In this document: piece after piece, positions 1-8,287 of the stretch
Layout: each line of letters starts with the position of its first letter
Position numbering within the stretch: position 1 is the stretch's first letter
Assembly (NCBI GenBank): GCA_038320345.1
Contig: JBBQED010000015.1
Coordinates: forward strand, 1 to 64,000
From: JBBQED01 sp038320345
GTDB taxonomy: Bacteria > Bacteroidota > Bacteroidia > AKYH767-A > OLB10
Length of the DNA: 64,000 nt
Direction of reading: 5' to 3'
The notes under the pieces: model-generated
The model's database searches: none
Told to the model about the DNA's origin: nothing
Seen by the model: only the letters and a program-made list of their open reading frames with translations
Translations under genes and position numbers: made by a program

Positions 1-1389
1 TTGAAGAATATAGTTTTTTCCTCTTAAGCCTTTGGCATTTATAAAAGCTGTTTGCCAAGGGGAATCATAATAAACAACAATATTATTTTTATAAGATTCA
101 AGTTCTGCTAATCCTACAGAAAGTGTATCGCATGGACTGCCTATTAATGCACCAAGTTCGTAGTTAGGATTGTTGGGTAACCCTACATAAGCCCGATGTC
201 CTCCTAAATTAAAACTTAGCGGTTGAAAATCGCAAGCTGCTCCGGCACTATCAGGAAAGTTGATCACAGATAAATTATCAGTTACATTATTGTGAGTGGT
301 ATCACAATACAAATAATCGAAATCACAATCGGGAATATTCCAGATGCTACTCATGTAAATTTTATTATCAGGACCTAATTGAAGTAATCCATTAATTTCC
401 GGATCAATTAAAGTAAATAATGTATCAGCACTTGCTAAAAAATTAGCTGCATTTAAATCATATTGTATCAAGTAGGAAGTGTCAAGACTAGGCCCTTGTT
501 GATTATTGGTAATATACATTTTACTCCCATCGGGAGATAACGCAAAACTCCAGAATGCTTTTATATAAATGGAGGTGGTGATGGGATTAATTTGATTGGG
601 ATTAGATAATATTCCGGTACAACGGTCAAAAGCATAGCTCTCTACTAAGTTGGTGGTACTAGTCGTATACATTTTAGTTCCATCCTTAGTAAATTCTAAC
701 CTTTGGAAAGTTCCTGATTGGACCGGAGTTCCTATTTGCTGAATTGAGGGACCGGAAATCCCACTGGGAGTAACTAAATAAATGTAATATTCATCAAAAT
801 AGACATTATAGTCCCATTGTTTCATGATCACCCACCAATCTCTACCATTTCCGTGTTTTACGGCTGCCACTCCATCATTAACATTAAACCCTTGTAGGTA
901 TACATTTTTCTGTATTACTTGCCCTAGACCATTATTTAAGCTTAAATCTACAAGGTTATAATGAAACCCCTTTGATGCATTAGTAACCCCGGCCGTAAAA
1001 ACATAAAATCGTTGAATATTTGCAGGATCAGGAACGATGATCATTTCTTCATACCAAAGCAAAGTTTTAAGACTATCTCCATTTTGCATTTTCTGGTGAT
1101 TCTTTGAAACTAAGTAACCAAAATCATATGTGAAATTTGGACCTGGTGCTTGCCAAATATCTACATCAGGCGATCCACCATAAAATAATAAATCTCCCAA
1201 GCTATCACAAATACTCACGCAAGTTCCCCGTACCCGTAAAATACTAGAATCCGCAACCGGATTACTTAAATTCTTAAAATTGATCCCGGCACTATCCCCA
1301 AACGCCCAATAGCGATCGGTAAACTGAGCATACGAGTTTGCACAGCTTGCGATTAATAAAATGGTGAGGAGGCAGATTTTATTTTTCAC
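1..1389 (-). CDS. Secreted T9SS cargo-family protein, partial (C-terminus outside the window)
   Basis: The frame is open from the window edge to a GTG at 1387-1389, giving 463 codons. The N-terminus is a signal peptide (KNKICLLTILLIASCANSYA, then QFTDRYW). The product aligns along its whole length with the next gene upstream (1396-2943): shared landmarks are GDLLFYGGSP, MQNGDSLKT, KHGNGRDWW and GSPCDTLSVGL. By that comparison about 55 residues are missing, including the end of the sorting domain. It begins 6 bp after its paralogue stops, so the two are a tandem duplication and probably one transcript. The body looks like a beta-propeller-like secreted protein; its biochemical role is unknown. 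Positions 1-148 are almost identical to 1558-1705, while the central regions are clearly more diverged. Confidence 0.85.
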   Translation of the reverse strand, partial: MKNKICLLTILLIASCANSYAQFTDRYWAFGDSAGINFKNLSNPVADSSILRVRGTCVSICDSLGDLLFYGGSPDVDIWQAPGPNFTYDFGYLVSKNHQKMQNGDSLKTLLWYEEMIIVPDPANIQRFYVFTAGVTNASKGFHYNLVDLSLNNGLGQVIQKNVYLQGFNVNDGVAAVKHGNGRDWWVIMKQWDYNVYFDEYYIYLVTPSGISGPSIQQIGTPVQSGTFQRLEFTKDGTKMYTTSTTNLVESYAFDRCTGILSNPNQINPITTSIYIKAFWSFALSPDGSKMYITNNQQGPSLDTSYLIQYDLNAANFLASADTLFTLIDPEINGLLQLGPDNKIYMSSIWNIPDCDFDYLYCDTTHNNVTDNLSVINFPDSAGAACDFQPLSFNLGGHRAYVGLPNNPNYELGALIGSPCDTLSVGLAELESYKNNIVVYYDSPWQTAFINAKGLRGKNYILQ

Positions 1390-1395
1390 CTAAAA

Positions 1396-2943
1396 TCAAT
1401 TTTTTACAAACTTCATTGTTAACATTTCTTTTTCGGTACTTAACCTCACCACATACATCCCATCAGCAAAAGAACTCATGATAGCATTATAAGTGAAATA
1501 CTCTGAATCTAATTCCCCTGCTTCCGACAATACAGCTTGACCACTCATATTGAAAATTTGAAGAATATAGTTTTTTCCTCTTAAGCCTTTGGCATTTATA
1601 AAGGCAGTTTGCCAAGGGGAATCATAATAAACAACAATATTATTTTTATAAGATTCAAGTTCTGTTAATCCTACAGAAAGTGTATCGCATGGACTACCAA
1701 CAAGTCGTCCTAATTCGTAATCCGGATTGTTAGGAAGTCCATAATAAGTTTTATGGCCACCTAAATTGAAACTGAACGGTTGGAAATCGCAAGCTGCACC
1801 TAAACTATCAGGATAATTTATAACTGAAAGATTTGTATTTGTTGCACTTACGGTACTATTACAATAGAGATAATCAAAACAACTATCAGGAAAGCCATAT
1901 ATACTACTCATGTAAATTTTATCATCAGGCCCTCTCTGTAATAAACCCATAATATCGGGATCAACAAGTGTATAAAGTGTGTCTGCACTTGATAAGAAAT
2001 TGATTGCATTGAGATCGTATTGTACAAGGTACGAAATGTCTGCGTTTATTCCTTGTTGAACTGAAGTGGTATAAATTTTACTTTCATCCGGTGAAATTGC
2101 AAAACTCCAATAAAATTTTATTGTTGATGATGTTGAAAACGGGCTAAGTTGCTGAAAATTTGAAAGTACTCCGGTGCATCTATCAAAGTCAAATTTCTCA
2201 ATTAGGTTTTGCTGGGCAACTGAAAATAAATTATTTCCTGATTTTGTAAATTTATTTCGTTGGAAACCGGATGTTGTAGGTGTCCCAATACTTTGAATAA
2301 ATGGTCCGGATAATCCTGACGGGTTTAAGAGGTAGATATAAAAATCATTATTAGGAATTGAATTACTCCATTTAGTACAAATAAACCACCAATCACGACC
2401 ATTCCCATGTTTAATTGCTGCAAGTCCATCACTTACTTGGAAATTTTGTAATGGCACATTTTTCTGAATTACTTTTCCCAAACCACCATTATAACTCAGA
2501 TCTACCAAACTATAACGTAATCCAATTGTAGGCGATACTACACCTGCTGTAAATACATAAAACTGGTTAATATTTCCGGGATTGGGTACAATAATCATTT
2601 CTTGATACCAACCTGTAGTTTTTAAACTATCTCCATTTTGCATTTTCTGGTGATTTTTAGAAACCAGATAGCCAAAATTGTAAGTATAAGGCGGATTTGG
2701 AGCAAGCCAAATATCAATGTTAGGGGAGCCTCCATAAAACAAAAGATCCCCCAAGCTATCGCAAATACTGACGCATGTTCCTCGTACTCTTAAAATACTT
2801 GAATCTGGAACTGGATTACTAAGATTTTTAAAATCAATAGCCGCACTATCACCAAAAGTCCAGAAACGATCAGTAAACTGAGCTTGCCCCTTAAAAAAGG
2901 CGATTCCCAGCAGTATAGAAATAAAGACGATTTTTAGTTTCAC
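1396..2943 (-). CDS. Secreted protein with T9SS type A sorting domain, tandem paralogue
   Basis: A 515-residue protein starting at GTG, with a signal peptide (about residues 1-21, cleavage near GQA-QFTD). The body of about 400 residues has repeated Tyr/Trp-rich strand segments such as NQFYVFTAG, KHGNGRDWW and DDKIYMSSIYG, like a secreted beta-propeller. The last ~85 residues (YKNNIVVYYDS to the end KFVKN) match the T9SS type A C-terminal domain, so export through the type IX system and surface attachment or release is expected. It has a full-length tandem paralogue downstream and two decayed relatives at 28.7 and 32.2 kb. The body matches no enzyme family I recognise; no catalytic motif is visible. 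A -7-like box lies 56 bp upstream of the start. Confidence 0.88.
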   Translation of the reverse strand: MKLKIVFISILLGIAFFKGQAQFTDRFWTFGDSAAIDFKNLSNPVPDSSILRVRGTCVSICDSLGDLLFYGGSPNIDIWLAPNPPYTYNFGYLVSKNHQKMQNGDSLKTTGWYQEMIIVPNPGNINQFYVFTAGVVSPTIGLRYSLVDLSYNGGLGKVIQKNVPLQNFQVSDGLAAIKHGNGRDWWFICTKWSNSIPNNDFYIYLLNPSGLSGPFIQSIGTPTTSGFQRNKFTKSGNNLFSVAQQNLIEKFDFDRCTGVLSNFQQLSPFSTSSTIKFYWSFAISPDESKIYTTSVQQGINADISYLVQYDLNAINFLSSADTLYTLVDPDIMGLLQRGPDDKIYMSSIYGFPDSCFDYLYCNSTVSATNTNLSVINYPDSLGAACDFQPFSFNLGGHKTYYGLPNNPDYELGRLVGSPCDTLSVGLTELESYKNNIVVYYDSPWQTAFINAKGLRGKNYILQIFNMSGQAVLSEAGELDSEYFTYNAIMSSFADGMYVVRLSTEKEMLTMKFVKN

Positions 2944-3402
2944 TTATTTATTATTATGAAAACCATCCTCTAGTTATTATTAAATACTAAAGTTGTATCA
3001 AAGTTAAGTAATATACTCCGTTTTTCTGATTTTAAAAGCGTTCTTCGTTCATAACGCAAGGTTCTGCGCTCGCTGCTGAAATTGCTGAGGAAGAAATTCA
3101 GAGTAGGGGGATAGTTAAAGCAATCAAAGAAGGTCGCCACGGCTATTCAGAAGGTGCTTTGCAGCATGGGAAGGTGTTGTCCGGTACCAAACTGATATGT
3201 AAGGAAAGAATGCGTTAAAACCTATTAAGCAAGTTGTTTAGGTGCGATGCCTGACATGACAATGCGAATAGGAGGAGTGACCACAATGAATGGAATGCAA
3301 CTAATGGAATGATTATCATCACTACTAAAAGTTGTATGAAGAGATATTAAGGAAGATTAAGCTATAATGCGCAGTTATTTTGTTTAGGCGTTCTTGATGA
3401 AA
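2944..3402. other. 459-bp gap without a convincing gene
   Basis: Besides the promoter box at 2999-3006 the gap holds a G+C-richer stretch, 3036-3218 on the plus strand, that is open for 60 codons but has no ATG near its start. Its translation is non-random in look (EIAEEEIQSRG, IKEGRHGYSEGAL, HGKVLSGTKL, ending KERMR). It may be the tail of a displaced gene. I cannot assign it to a family. The rest (3219-3402) shows nothing. Confidence 0.3.
2999..3006 (-). promoter_or_regulatory. Putative -7 promoter box for the tandem T9SS genes
   Basis: On the minus strand this reads TAACTTTG, an exact match to the Bacteroidota -7 consensus TAnnTTTG. It lies about 56 bp upstream of the GTG of the 1396-2943 gene. 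No strong TTTG -33 partner was identified. Confidence 0.45.
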
Positions 3403-3879
3403 TTATTTTTCTTTTAAAAATACTAATTGTCCTAAATGATAGGAGAGGTGATTAGTTCGATTGATGATTATATTTAGTTTGTTTCGATGCGGCTCTTTTG
3501 TAAAAGCTTCTTCACTAACTGCATAATGTCGATTAAACCATTCTTCTTCTGAAATATTTTGGATACATACATTTAGAGCGGAAGTAACTTCTTTCCAATA
3601 GCCTCTTAAATCTCCAATGTTGCCAACTTCCATATTGGATTGATCTGGTTCTTGAAGATATATTTTTTTCAGTTGTGGAAAAAGTTCCTTTCTTTCACTC
3701 AATAATGCAATCATTCCGTCATGCACTGCAATGAGATGTCCTAATAAATAAGTTCCTCGATTTCTCCCCGGAGCAACCTCTTTGCTAAGTTGGTCATCAG
3801 TTAATTCATTGAATAGTTTTTCAGTTCTTTCTATATGCACATTCCATGCATCTAATACCATTTTAATTGTAGTGTTCAT
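3403..3879 (-). CDS. DinB-family metal-binding four-helix-bundle protein
   Basis: A 158-residue cytoplasmic protein. The pattern of the DinB/YfiT superfamily is visible: an N-terminal helix with WNVHIERTEKLF, then GHLIAVHD (His near residue 48), and a C-terminal HLSYHLGQLVFL (two His near 144-148) that would complete a three-His metal site. Members are often thiol-dependent S-transferases or have unknown roles; the name comes from DNA-damage-inducible genes, not from the DinB polymerase. The ATG at 3877-3879 is the only sensible start. It sits between secreted-protein genes, 37 bp downstream of the 3917-4558 gene, and gives no pathway hint. Substrate is unknown. Confidence 0.8.
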   Translation of the reverse strand: MNTTIKMVLDAWNVHIERTEKLFNELTDDQLSKEVAPGRNRGTYLLGHLIAVHDGMIALLSERKELFPQLKKIYLQEPDQSNMEVGNIGDLRGYWKEVTSALNVCIQNISEEEWFNRHYAVSEEAFTKEPHRNKLNIIINRTNHLSYHLGQLVFLKEK

Positions 3880-3916
3880 GATGTGAGTAATTAGTTGACC
3901 TCAATTATTGATGTTT

Positions 3917-4558
3917 TTATTTTTTTTGGAGGAAAGAAATGTTTTCCATCGGCATAAGATAATTGGCAAGACAAGTGAGTGTAGAATCATCCTGAATTTT
4001 CAGATCGATTCCTTTGAAACTTACTTGTTCCAAAGTTCGATTTAAAGATATCCTAAAGAAGTTGTTTTGGTTTTTTTCATCTTTAATCAATGTAAAAATA
4101 TCGGGATATAAACCATGCTGAATATAGATACTGTCGCAATGAGCAAATTCTACATGCACCTCACCATCACTGTTGCTGAGCACTTCTTCTGGTTTTCCAT
4201 CTGTATAAAATAGGCACCTAATATTGCTTAAGAAATATTTATTGGGATCCTCAAACACTAGTGTATAACCATGCCCTTTTTTCGATTGTTGTGTAATCGT
4301 AAAATCTTTACCAGGTTCTTTATCGCTTTTTAATTTGATAAGATCTCCTTCGATACTATAACTGCCACTAGCATTCCTGTCTACAGCACCATACGAGTAA
4401 AAAAATTGAAATTTTCCATCTGCGGTGAAATTAAATCCTGCTACCATTTCCATGCGTTGGAAATAAAATTCTCCTTCAATTGATTTCTGCGCCATACCTG
4501 ATGTTTGTAATATGCAAATTAATGAAAAGCTAATTCCTAGTATTTTCAGTTTTTTCAT
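3917..4558 (-). CDS. Secreted hypothetical protein
   Basis: A 213-residue protein with a classic signal peptide (MKKLKILGISFSLICIL, cleavage near GMAQ-KSIEG). The first half is beta-rich with a repeated logic of FTADGKFQF and GSYSIEGDLIKLKSD, typical of lipocalin-like or META/DUF-type small secreted proteins of Bacteroidota in which a response is written as a function of a reference state. There are four cysteines in the mature part. I do not recognise a specific family. A TATTTTCG box at 4583-4590 gives it a likely promoter of its own. Its stop is 37 bp from the DinB gene, so the two may be co-transcribed. Confidence 0.75.
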   Translation of the reverse strand: MKKLKILGISFSLICILQTSGMAQKSIEGEFYFQRMEMVAGFNFTADGKFQFFYSYGAVDRNASGSYSIEGDLIKLKSDKEPGKDFTITQQSKKGHGYTLVFEDPNKYFLSNIRCLFYTDGKPEEVLSNSDGEVHVEFAHCDSIYIQHGLYPDIFTLIKDEKNQNNFFRISLNRTLEQVSFKGIDLKIQDDSTLTCLANYLMPMENISFLQKK

Positions 4559-4582
4559 AGTTCATATTCTTAAAGTAAATAT

Positions 4583-4590
4583 CGAAAATA
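4583..4590 (-). promoter_or_regulatory. Putative -7 box upstream of the secreted protein gene
   Basis: The minus strand reads TATTTTCG, matching TAnnTTYG, 24 bp before the ATG at 4556-4558. No clear -33 element was seen. Confidence 0.35.
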
Positions 4591-4782
4591 GATGAATTCT
4601 TTGATATGTACTTTACGTTCTACTTATATCTACCGAATCCCTTCTTTTGGTTGAGATAAATGGTTGGGCAGATGCTTAGAATTTTTATACTTAGCGATAA
4701 GATTTTGATAATGAATAAACTAAAGAATCAAGGCCGGAGTCGTCAATTTTGATAAGGGACTCGATGTTTAATAAATCTTCTC

Positions 4783-4790
4783 TAACTTTG
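4783..4790 (+). promoter_or_regulatory. Putative -7 box for the membrane protein/regulator pair
   Basis: TAACTTTG matches TAnnTTTG exactly and lies 28 bp before the ATG at 4819, giving an A-rich leader (CTAAAACA just before the ATG). Confidence 0.45.
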
Positions 4791-4818
4791 TCATACAAAG
4801 TACTTTTATACTAAAACA

Positions 4819-5457
4819 ATGGAGACGAAAGAAACGCATTTAGAAAATCTATCAGAGATCCGTTCACTAATGGAGCGTTCCTCTCGTTTTATTTCCTTGA
4901 GTGGATTGTCAGGTATATTTGCTGGATTTTTTGCATTGTTGGGTGTGGTTGTGGCATATCGTTATCTGGATTTGAACATTACTGCTGCTGCATATTATAA
5001 ATCGGCAATTTCGGAAAATGGAATGCTGAATAGTACAGTTCTTCTTTTCTTTTTTAAAGATGCAGTTTGTGTATTGATGGCATCATTGTTTACGATTGGT
5101 TTTTTAACAAGGAGAAATTCGCGATTAAAGAATGTAAAAATTTGGGACGCTACTGCTAAACGATTGTTGATTAATTTGATGCTCCCATTAGTGGCCGGTG
5201 GTATTTTTTGTTTAACGTTGATTGCTCATGGATGTATTGCTTTAATTGCTCCGTCTACTTTAATATTTTACGGATTAGCATTGCTGAATGCCAGTAAATA
5301 CACCTTCAACGACATCCGATATTTAGGAGTTTTAGAAATTTTACTTGGATTGTTAGCCTCCCAATTTATCGATTATGGTTTATTGTTTTGGGCAGCTGGT
5401 TTCGGAGTTTTACATATCATTTATGGTACGTCGATGTACCTGAAGTACGAAAAATGA
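4819..5457 (+). CDS. Polytopic membrane protein paired with a winged-helix regulator
   Basis: A 212-residue inner-membrane protein with about six hydrophobic helices: roughly 30-48, 77-95, 120-142, 145-158 and two close together at 175-206. The N-terminus is soluble and acidic (METKETHLENLSEIRSLMERSSRF). No catalytic motif is visible and I do not recognise the function. Its TGA overlaps the ATG of the next gene (ATGA at 5454-5457), so the two are translationally coupled. Membrane-protein plus small winged-helix pairs of this form occur widely in Bacteroidota, where the membrane protein is thought to be the regulated or sensing partner; that role is an inference here. Confidence 0.85.
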   Translation: METKETHLENLSEIRSLMERSSRFISLSGLSGIFAGFFALLGVVVAYRYLDLNITAAAYYKSAISENGMLNSTVLLFFFKDAVCVLMASLFTIGFLTRRNSRLKNVKIWDATAKRLLINLMLPLVAGGIFCLTLIAHGCIALIAPSTLIFYGLALLNASKYTFNDIRYLGVLEILLGLLASQFIDYGLLFWAAGFGVLHIIYGTSMYLKYEK

Positions 5458-5756
5458 AACATTTTATCGATCTTCTCAATAAGTCATTCGAAAGCAGAAT
5501 TCGATTAGGGATCATGTCGATTCTAATGGTGAATGATACCGTAGATTTTACTGAACTTAAGGAAATGTTAAACATTACCGATGGAAATCTTGCAAGCCAT
5601 ATTGCAGCGCTGGAAAAGGCTAGTTATATAAAAGTAACAAAGCAATTTCTGGGGAAGAAACCGAATACCACTTACTCCTGTACAAAATCGGGTAAAAAAG
5701 CATTCAGTGAACATCTGGATGCACTTGAAAAGTTATTGAAAAACAGGTTGCGCTAA
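5454..5756 (+). CDS. Winged-helix transcriptional regulator (MarR/ArsR-like, HTH_34 type)
   Basis: A 100-residue protein. The ATG at 5454 is chosen because it overlaps the upstream stop as ATGA; an earlier in-frame start at 5388 would only add the upstream gene's coding sequence read in another frame. The fold reads as helix, helix-turn-helix (DFTELKEMLNITDGNLASHIAALEKASYI, recognition helix around NLASHIAALE), then a wing (VTKQFLGKKPNTTYSCT) and a last dimer helix. This matches the small winged-helix DNA-binding domain family that regulates adjacent membrane proteins. No ligand or metal site is visible. It most likely regulates its own two-gene operon. Confidence 0.88.
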   Translation: MKHFIDLLNKSFESRIRLGIMSILMVNDTVDFTELKEMLNITDGNLASHIAALEKASYIKVTKQFLGKKPNTTYSCTKSGKKAFSEHLDALEKLLKNRLR

Positions 5757-5825
5757 CCAAACATTTTGTCCTTAAAGTCAGCTAATTTTTATTTTTGTGC
5801 AGATACTTTCTCGGTATTTTGAGAT

Positions 5826-6791
5826 TTATCCAGAGAAATTGATAATCATCGAATATAAAGGCATACCCACTGTTATATTGAATGGAAATGTTACTCCTAA
5901 TGCCATGGGGATATAAAGTCCAGGATCCGCTTTTGGTGCTGCCAGTCGCATTGCAGCAGGTACAGCAATATAAGATGCACTTGCAGCAAGAATTGAAAAT
6001 ATAAATCGATTGCCAATATCAGGTGTTATAAACTGACTCAGATATGCAACTACGCTTCCATTAATAGCGGGAATAATTATCGCAAACAACGTCACATACA
6101 TTCCATATTTTCTAAAGGCCGAAAACCTTTTCGCAGTTACGATTCCCATTTCTAAAAGAAAAATTACAAGAAATCCTTTAAAAATATCTGTTGTAAAAGG
6201 TTTTATTCCTTCCGCTTGCTTAGTATCAGCTATCATTCCGATGATTAAACTACCTAAAATCATCAATACACTGCCATTGGTAAAGGAATGGCGTATTACG
6301 GATTTTAAATTTACTGAACTGGAATTATCTTTTTCAAATTTCATCATTAAAATCACCCCAACAATAATAGCAGGAGATTCCATTAATGCCATTACAGCTA
6401 CCATATATCCACTATAACTTATTTTTTGTGCCTCCAGAAAAGATGCCGCAGCAACAAAGGTTACTGCACTTACTGAACCATAAGCAGCTGCAATCGCACC
6501 AGAGTCGCTGATGCTGAGTTTTCTTTTAAGAATAAAAAATGTATACAGCGGAATGAGCGAGGCTAAGGCTAGTCCGAAGAGGAGGGAATACGCAATTTCA
6601 CTGGTAAATCCACTATGCGATAGTTCTTGTCCACCTTTAAATCCAATGGAGAATAAAAGATAAATGGAAATAAACTTACTGGATGATTCAGGAATCTCTA
6701 AGTCGCTTTTTACCGTTGTTGCTAATATTCCTAAGACGAAAAATAAAAGTGTTGGATTAGTTAAATTTGATAGTAAGATCTGAAAGTCCAT
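5826..6791 (-). CDS. sbtA: SbtA-family sodium-dependent bicarbonate transporter
   Basis: A 321-residue membrane protein with about ten hydrophobic helices arranged as two inverted halves. Family hallmarks are visible: LLFSIGFKGGQEL in the first half, the small-residue helix AAAYGSVSAVTFVAAASFLE, and in the second half LEMGIVTAKR, FSILAASASYIAVPAAMRLAAP and the late ALGVTFPFNITVGMPLY. These are the substrate-crossover signatures of the SbtA/DUF897 family, which takes up bicarbonate with sodium. It is the last gene of a five-gene minus-strand run, 62 bp after tolC. No PII-like SbtB gene is adjacent. Placement beside a carbonic-anhydrase-like gene at the head of the same run suggests a link to inorganic carbon, but transport has not been shown for this protein. 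Confidence 0.85.
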   Translation of the reverse strand: MDFQILLSNLTNPTLLFFVLGILATTVKSDLEIPESSSKFISIYLLFSIGFKGGQELSHSGFTSEIAYSLLFGLALASLIPLYTFFILKRKLSISDSGAIAAAYGSVSAVTFVAAASFLEAQKISYSGYMVAVMALMESPAIIVGVILMMKFEKDNSSSVNLKSVIRHSFTNGSVLMILGSLIIGMIADTKQAEGIKPFTTDIFKGFLVIFLLEMGIVTAKRFSAFRKYGMYVTLFAIIIPAINGSVVAYLSQFITPDIGNRFIFSILAASASYIAVPAAMRLAAPKADPGLYIPMALGVTFPFNITVGMPLYSMIINFSG

Positions 6792-6853
6792 ATTTTAGAT
6801 GAATGTAATAGTGTGTTACCTTCTTGCTTTTAAGTGGTTAATTTAATGCGTTA

Positions 6854-8287
6854 TTATTTATATATGGTTCCTATCGTCCATTTGTAGGAAGCCTCGGTTT
6901 TAAAATATTTCGACTGAAGTTCGGATAGTTTTATCTGTGATTCTAAATATCGATTTTCCCGAGTGTTTACTAAGAATAGTGAACTTTCTCCATTGCTCAA
7001 TCGAGCAGTTTCCCCATCTAATAATTGCTTAAAACTTTTGATAGTTTCTTCGTAGAGTTGGATTTGTTGTTTTAAAATAACCAACTCATTGTAATACGTT
7101 TTTAATTTATTTAGCAATTCTTGTTGCTTATAGTCAAAAGCTAATTTTGTTTCTTGAATTTTGAGATTGGTGAGTTTTAATTCCCCTCTGCCCTGCATAA
7201 AAGTTAGAGGCATTGTAAAATTTATCCCTAATTTATAATTGTTGGTGTAAATAGGTTCTGGGTTACTTTGAAATTTGAAGTCTTCCAACAATAAATTGTA
7301 ATTGAAATTTAGCAGTGGTTTTAAACTTTCAATTTTCAGTTTACGTTCAATATTTAACTGGTTCAACTTAAAATTATAATTCAACAATGCTGGATGTGAT
7401 AATTTCAGTTGTTCTGATAATTCCTCTAACTTAGAAAGTTTAATTTCATCATTTAAGTTAACGGGTAATATCGCATTAGGGATAATGGTAGTATCGATGC
7501 CTCGTGGTAAATCATTTTCTAACCACAAATAATTTGATACTTCTAATCCAGTATTCCAAAAGTGAAGAAGTGCTTCGTTATACTGAAATTTCCGTTGTTG
7601 TAATTGTGTAAGTGCTTCCACTGTGTCGATTGCTGATCGATCACCATATTCAACAGTTACCTTTGTAGCATCAAAGCGCAATTTAGCCACACGAACAGCT
7701 TCTTTATAAACGGAATATTCATTGTAAGCATAACTCCATTCAGCATAAGCCGTTAGTGCACTAAGTAATAAGTCGTTAAGTTGTAATATCCGTTCTTGCT
7801 CGTTCGATTCTCGAAATATTCTGGCTTGTTTTAGAGAAGCTCTTTGTTTATCCAATACCAAGTTTCTTGCAAGGGGAATTGATATTCCAATGTACCCTAG
7901 GCCGTCGTTGGGTAAAGTATTTTCCGGATTCAGATATTTACCTTCTGAAAAATCATAGCCCGCATAAAGATCTACACCATACCATGTAGGAATACTTAAT
8001 TTGTTTTCGAAGTAGGAGTAATAATTGTTTCCATCAAATGTTTTATTAGTATAATTCGAGTAGATTTTAGGATCCCACCCGCTCTGAGCAATGAGTAATT
8101 GTGCTTGAGCTTCTTTGGAGAGTAAATTCGCCTGTTTCGCTAAGGGATGATATTGTTTTACAATTTCAATGAACTCACTAACAGTTAGAGTTTTCTGGGC
8201 TTCAGTCTGGGAGTATGCTGAATTTATATTACTCAATAGCAATAGTAGCATGCAAGAAGCAATGCAAGTAAATTTAACTACTGTCAT
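6854..8287 (-). CDS. TolC-family outer-membrane efflux protein
   Basis: A 477-residue protein with a signal peptide (MLLLLLSNINSAYSQ, about residues 13-27) followed by the duplicated helical barrel of outer-membrane factors: coiled helices around 35-75 and 130-215 in the first half, 285-330 and 375-455 in the second. The strand segments NKLSIPTWYGVDLYAGYDF and NYKLGINFTMPLTF are the beta-barrel parts. Its start codon overlaps the stop of hlyD (8284-8287), so translation is coupled. It should form the outer-membrane channel of the exporter made with the HlyD and ABC proteins encoded just upstream. The cargo is unknown; no obvious secreted substrate gene lies inside the cluster. Confidence 0.9.
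   Translation of the reverse strand: MTVVKFTCIASCMLLLLLSNINSAYSQTEAQKTLTVSEFIEIVKQYHPLAKQANLLSKEAQAQLLIAQSGWDPKIYSNYTNKTFDGNNYYSYFENKLSIPTWYGVDLYAGYDFSEGKYLNPENTLPNDGLGYIGISIPLARNLVLDKQRASLKQARIFRESNEQERILQLNDLLLSALTAYAEWSYAYNEYSVYKEAVRVAKLRFDATKVTVEYGDRSAIDTVEALTQLQQRKFQYNEALLHFWNTGLEVSNYLWLENDLPRGIDTTIIPNAILPVNLNDEIKLSKLEELSEQLKLSHPALLNYNFKLNQLNIERKLKIESLKPLLNFNYNLLLEDFKFQSNPEPIYTNNYKLGINFTMPLTFMQGRGELKLTNLKIQETKLAFDYKQQELLNKLKTYYNELVILKQQIQLYEETIKSFKQLLDGETARLSNGESSLFLVNTRENRYLESQIKLSELQSKYFKTEASYKWTIGTIYK

Noticed and set aside
3403..3879. DNA polymerase IV (DinB)
   Set aside because: The length, His pattern and helical bundle belong to the unrelated DinB/YfiT metalloprotein superfamily.
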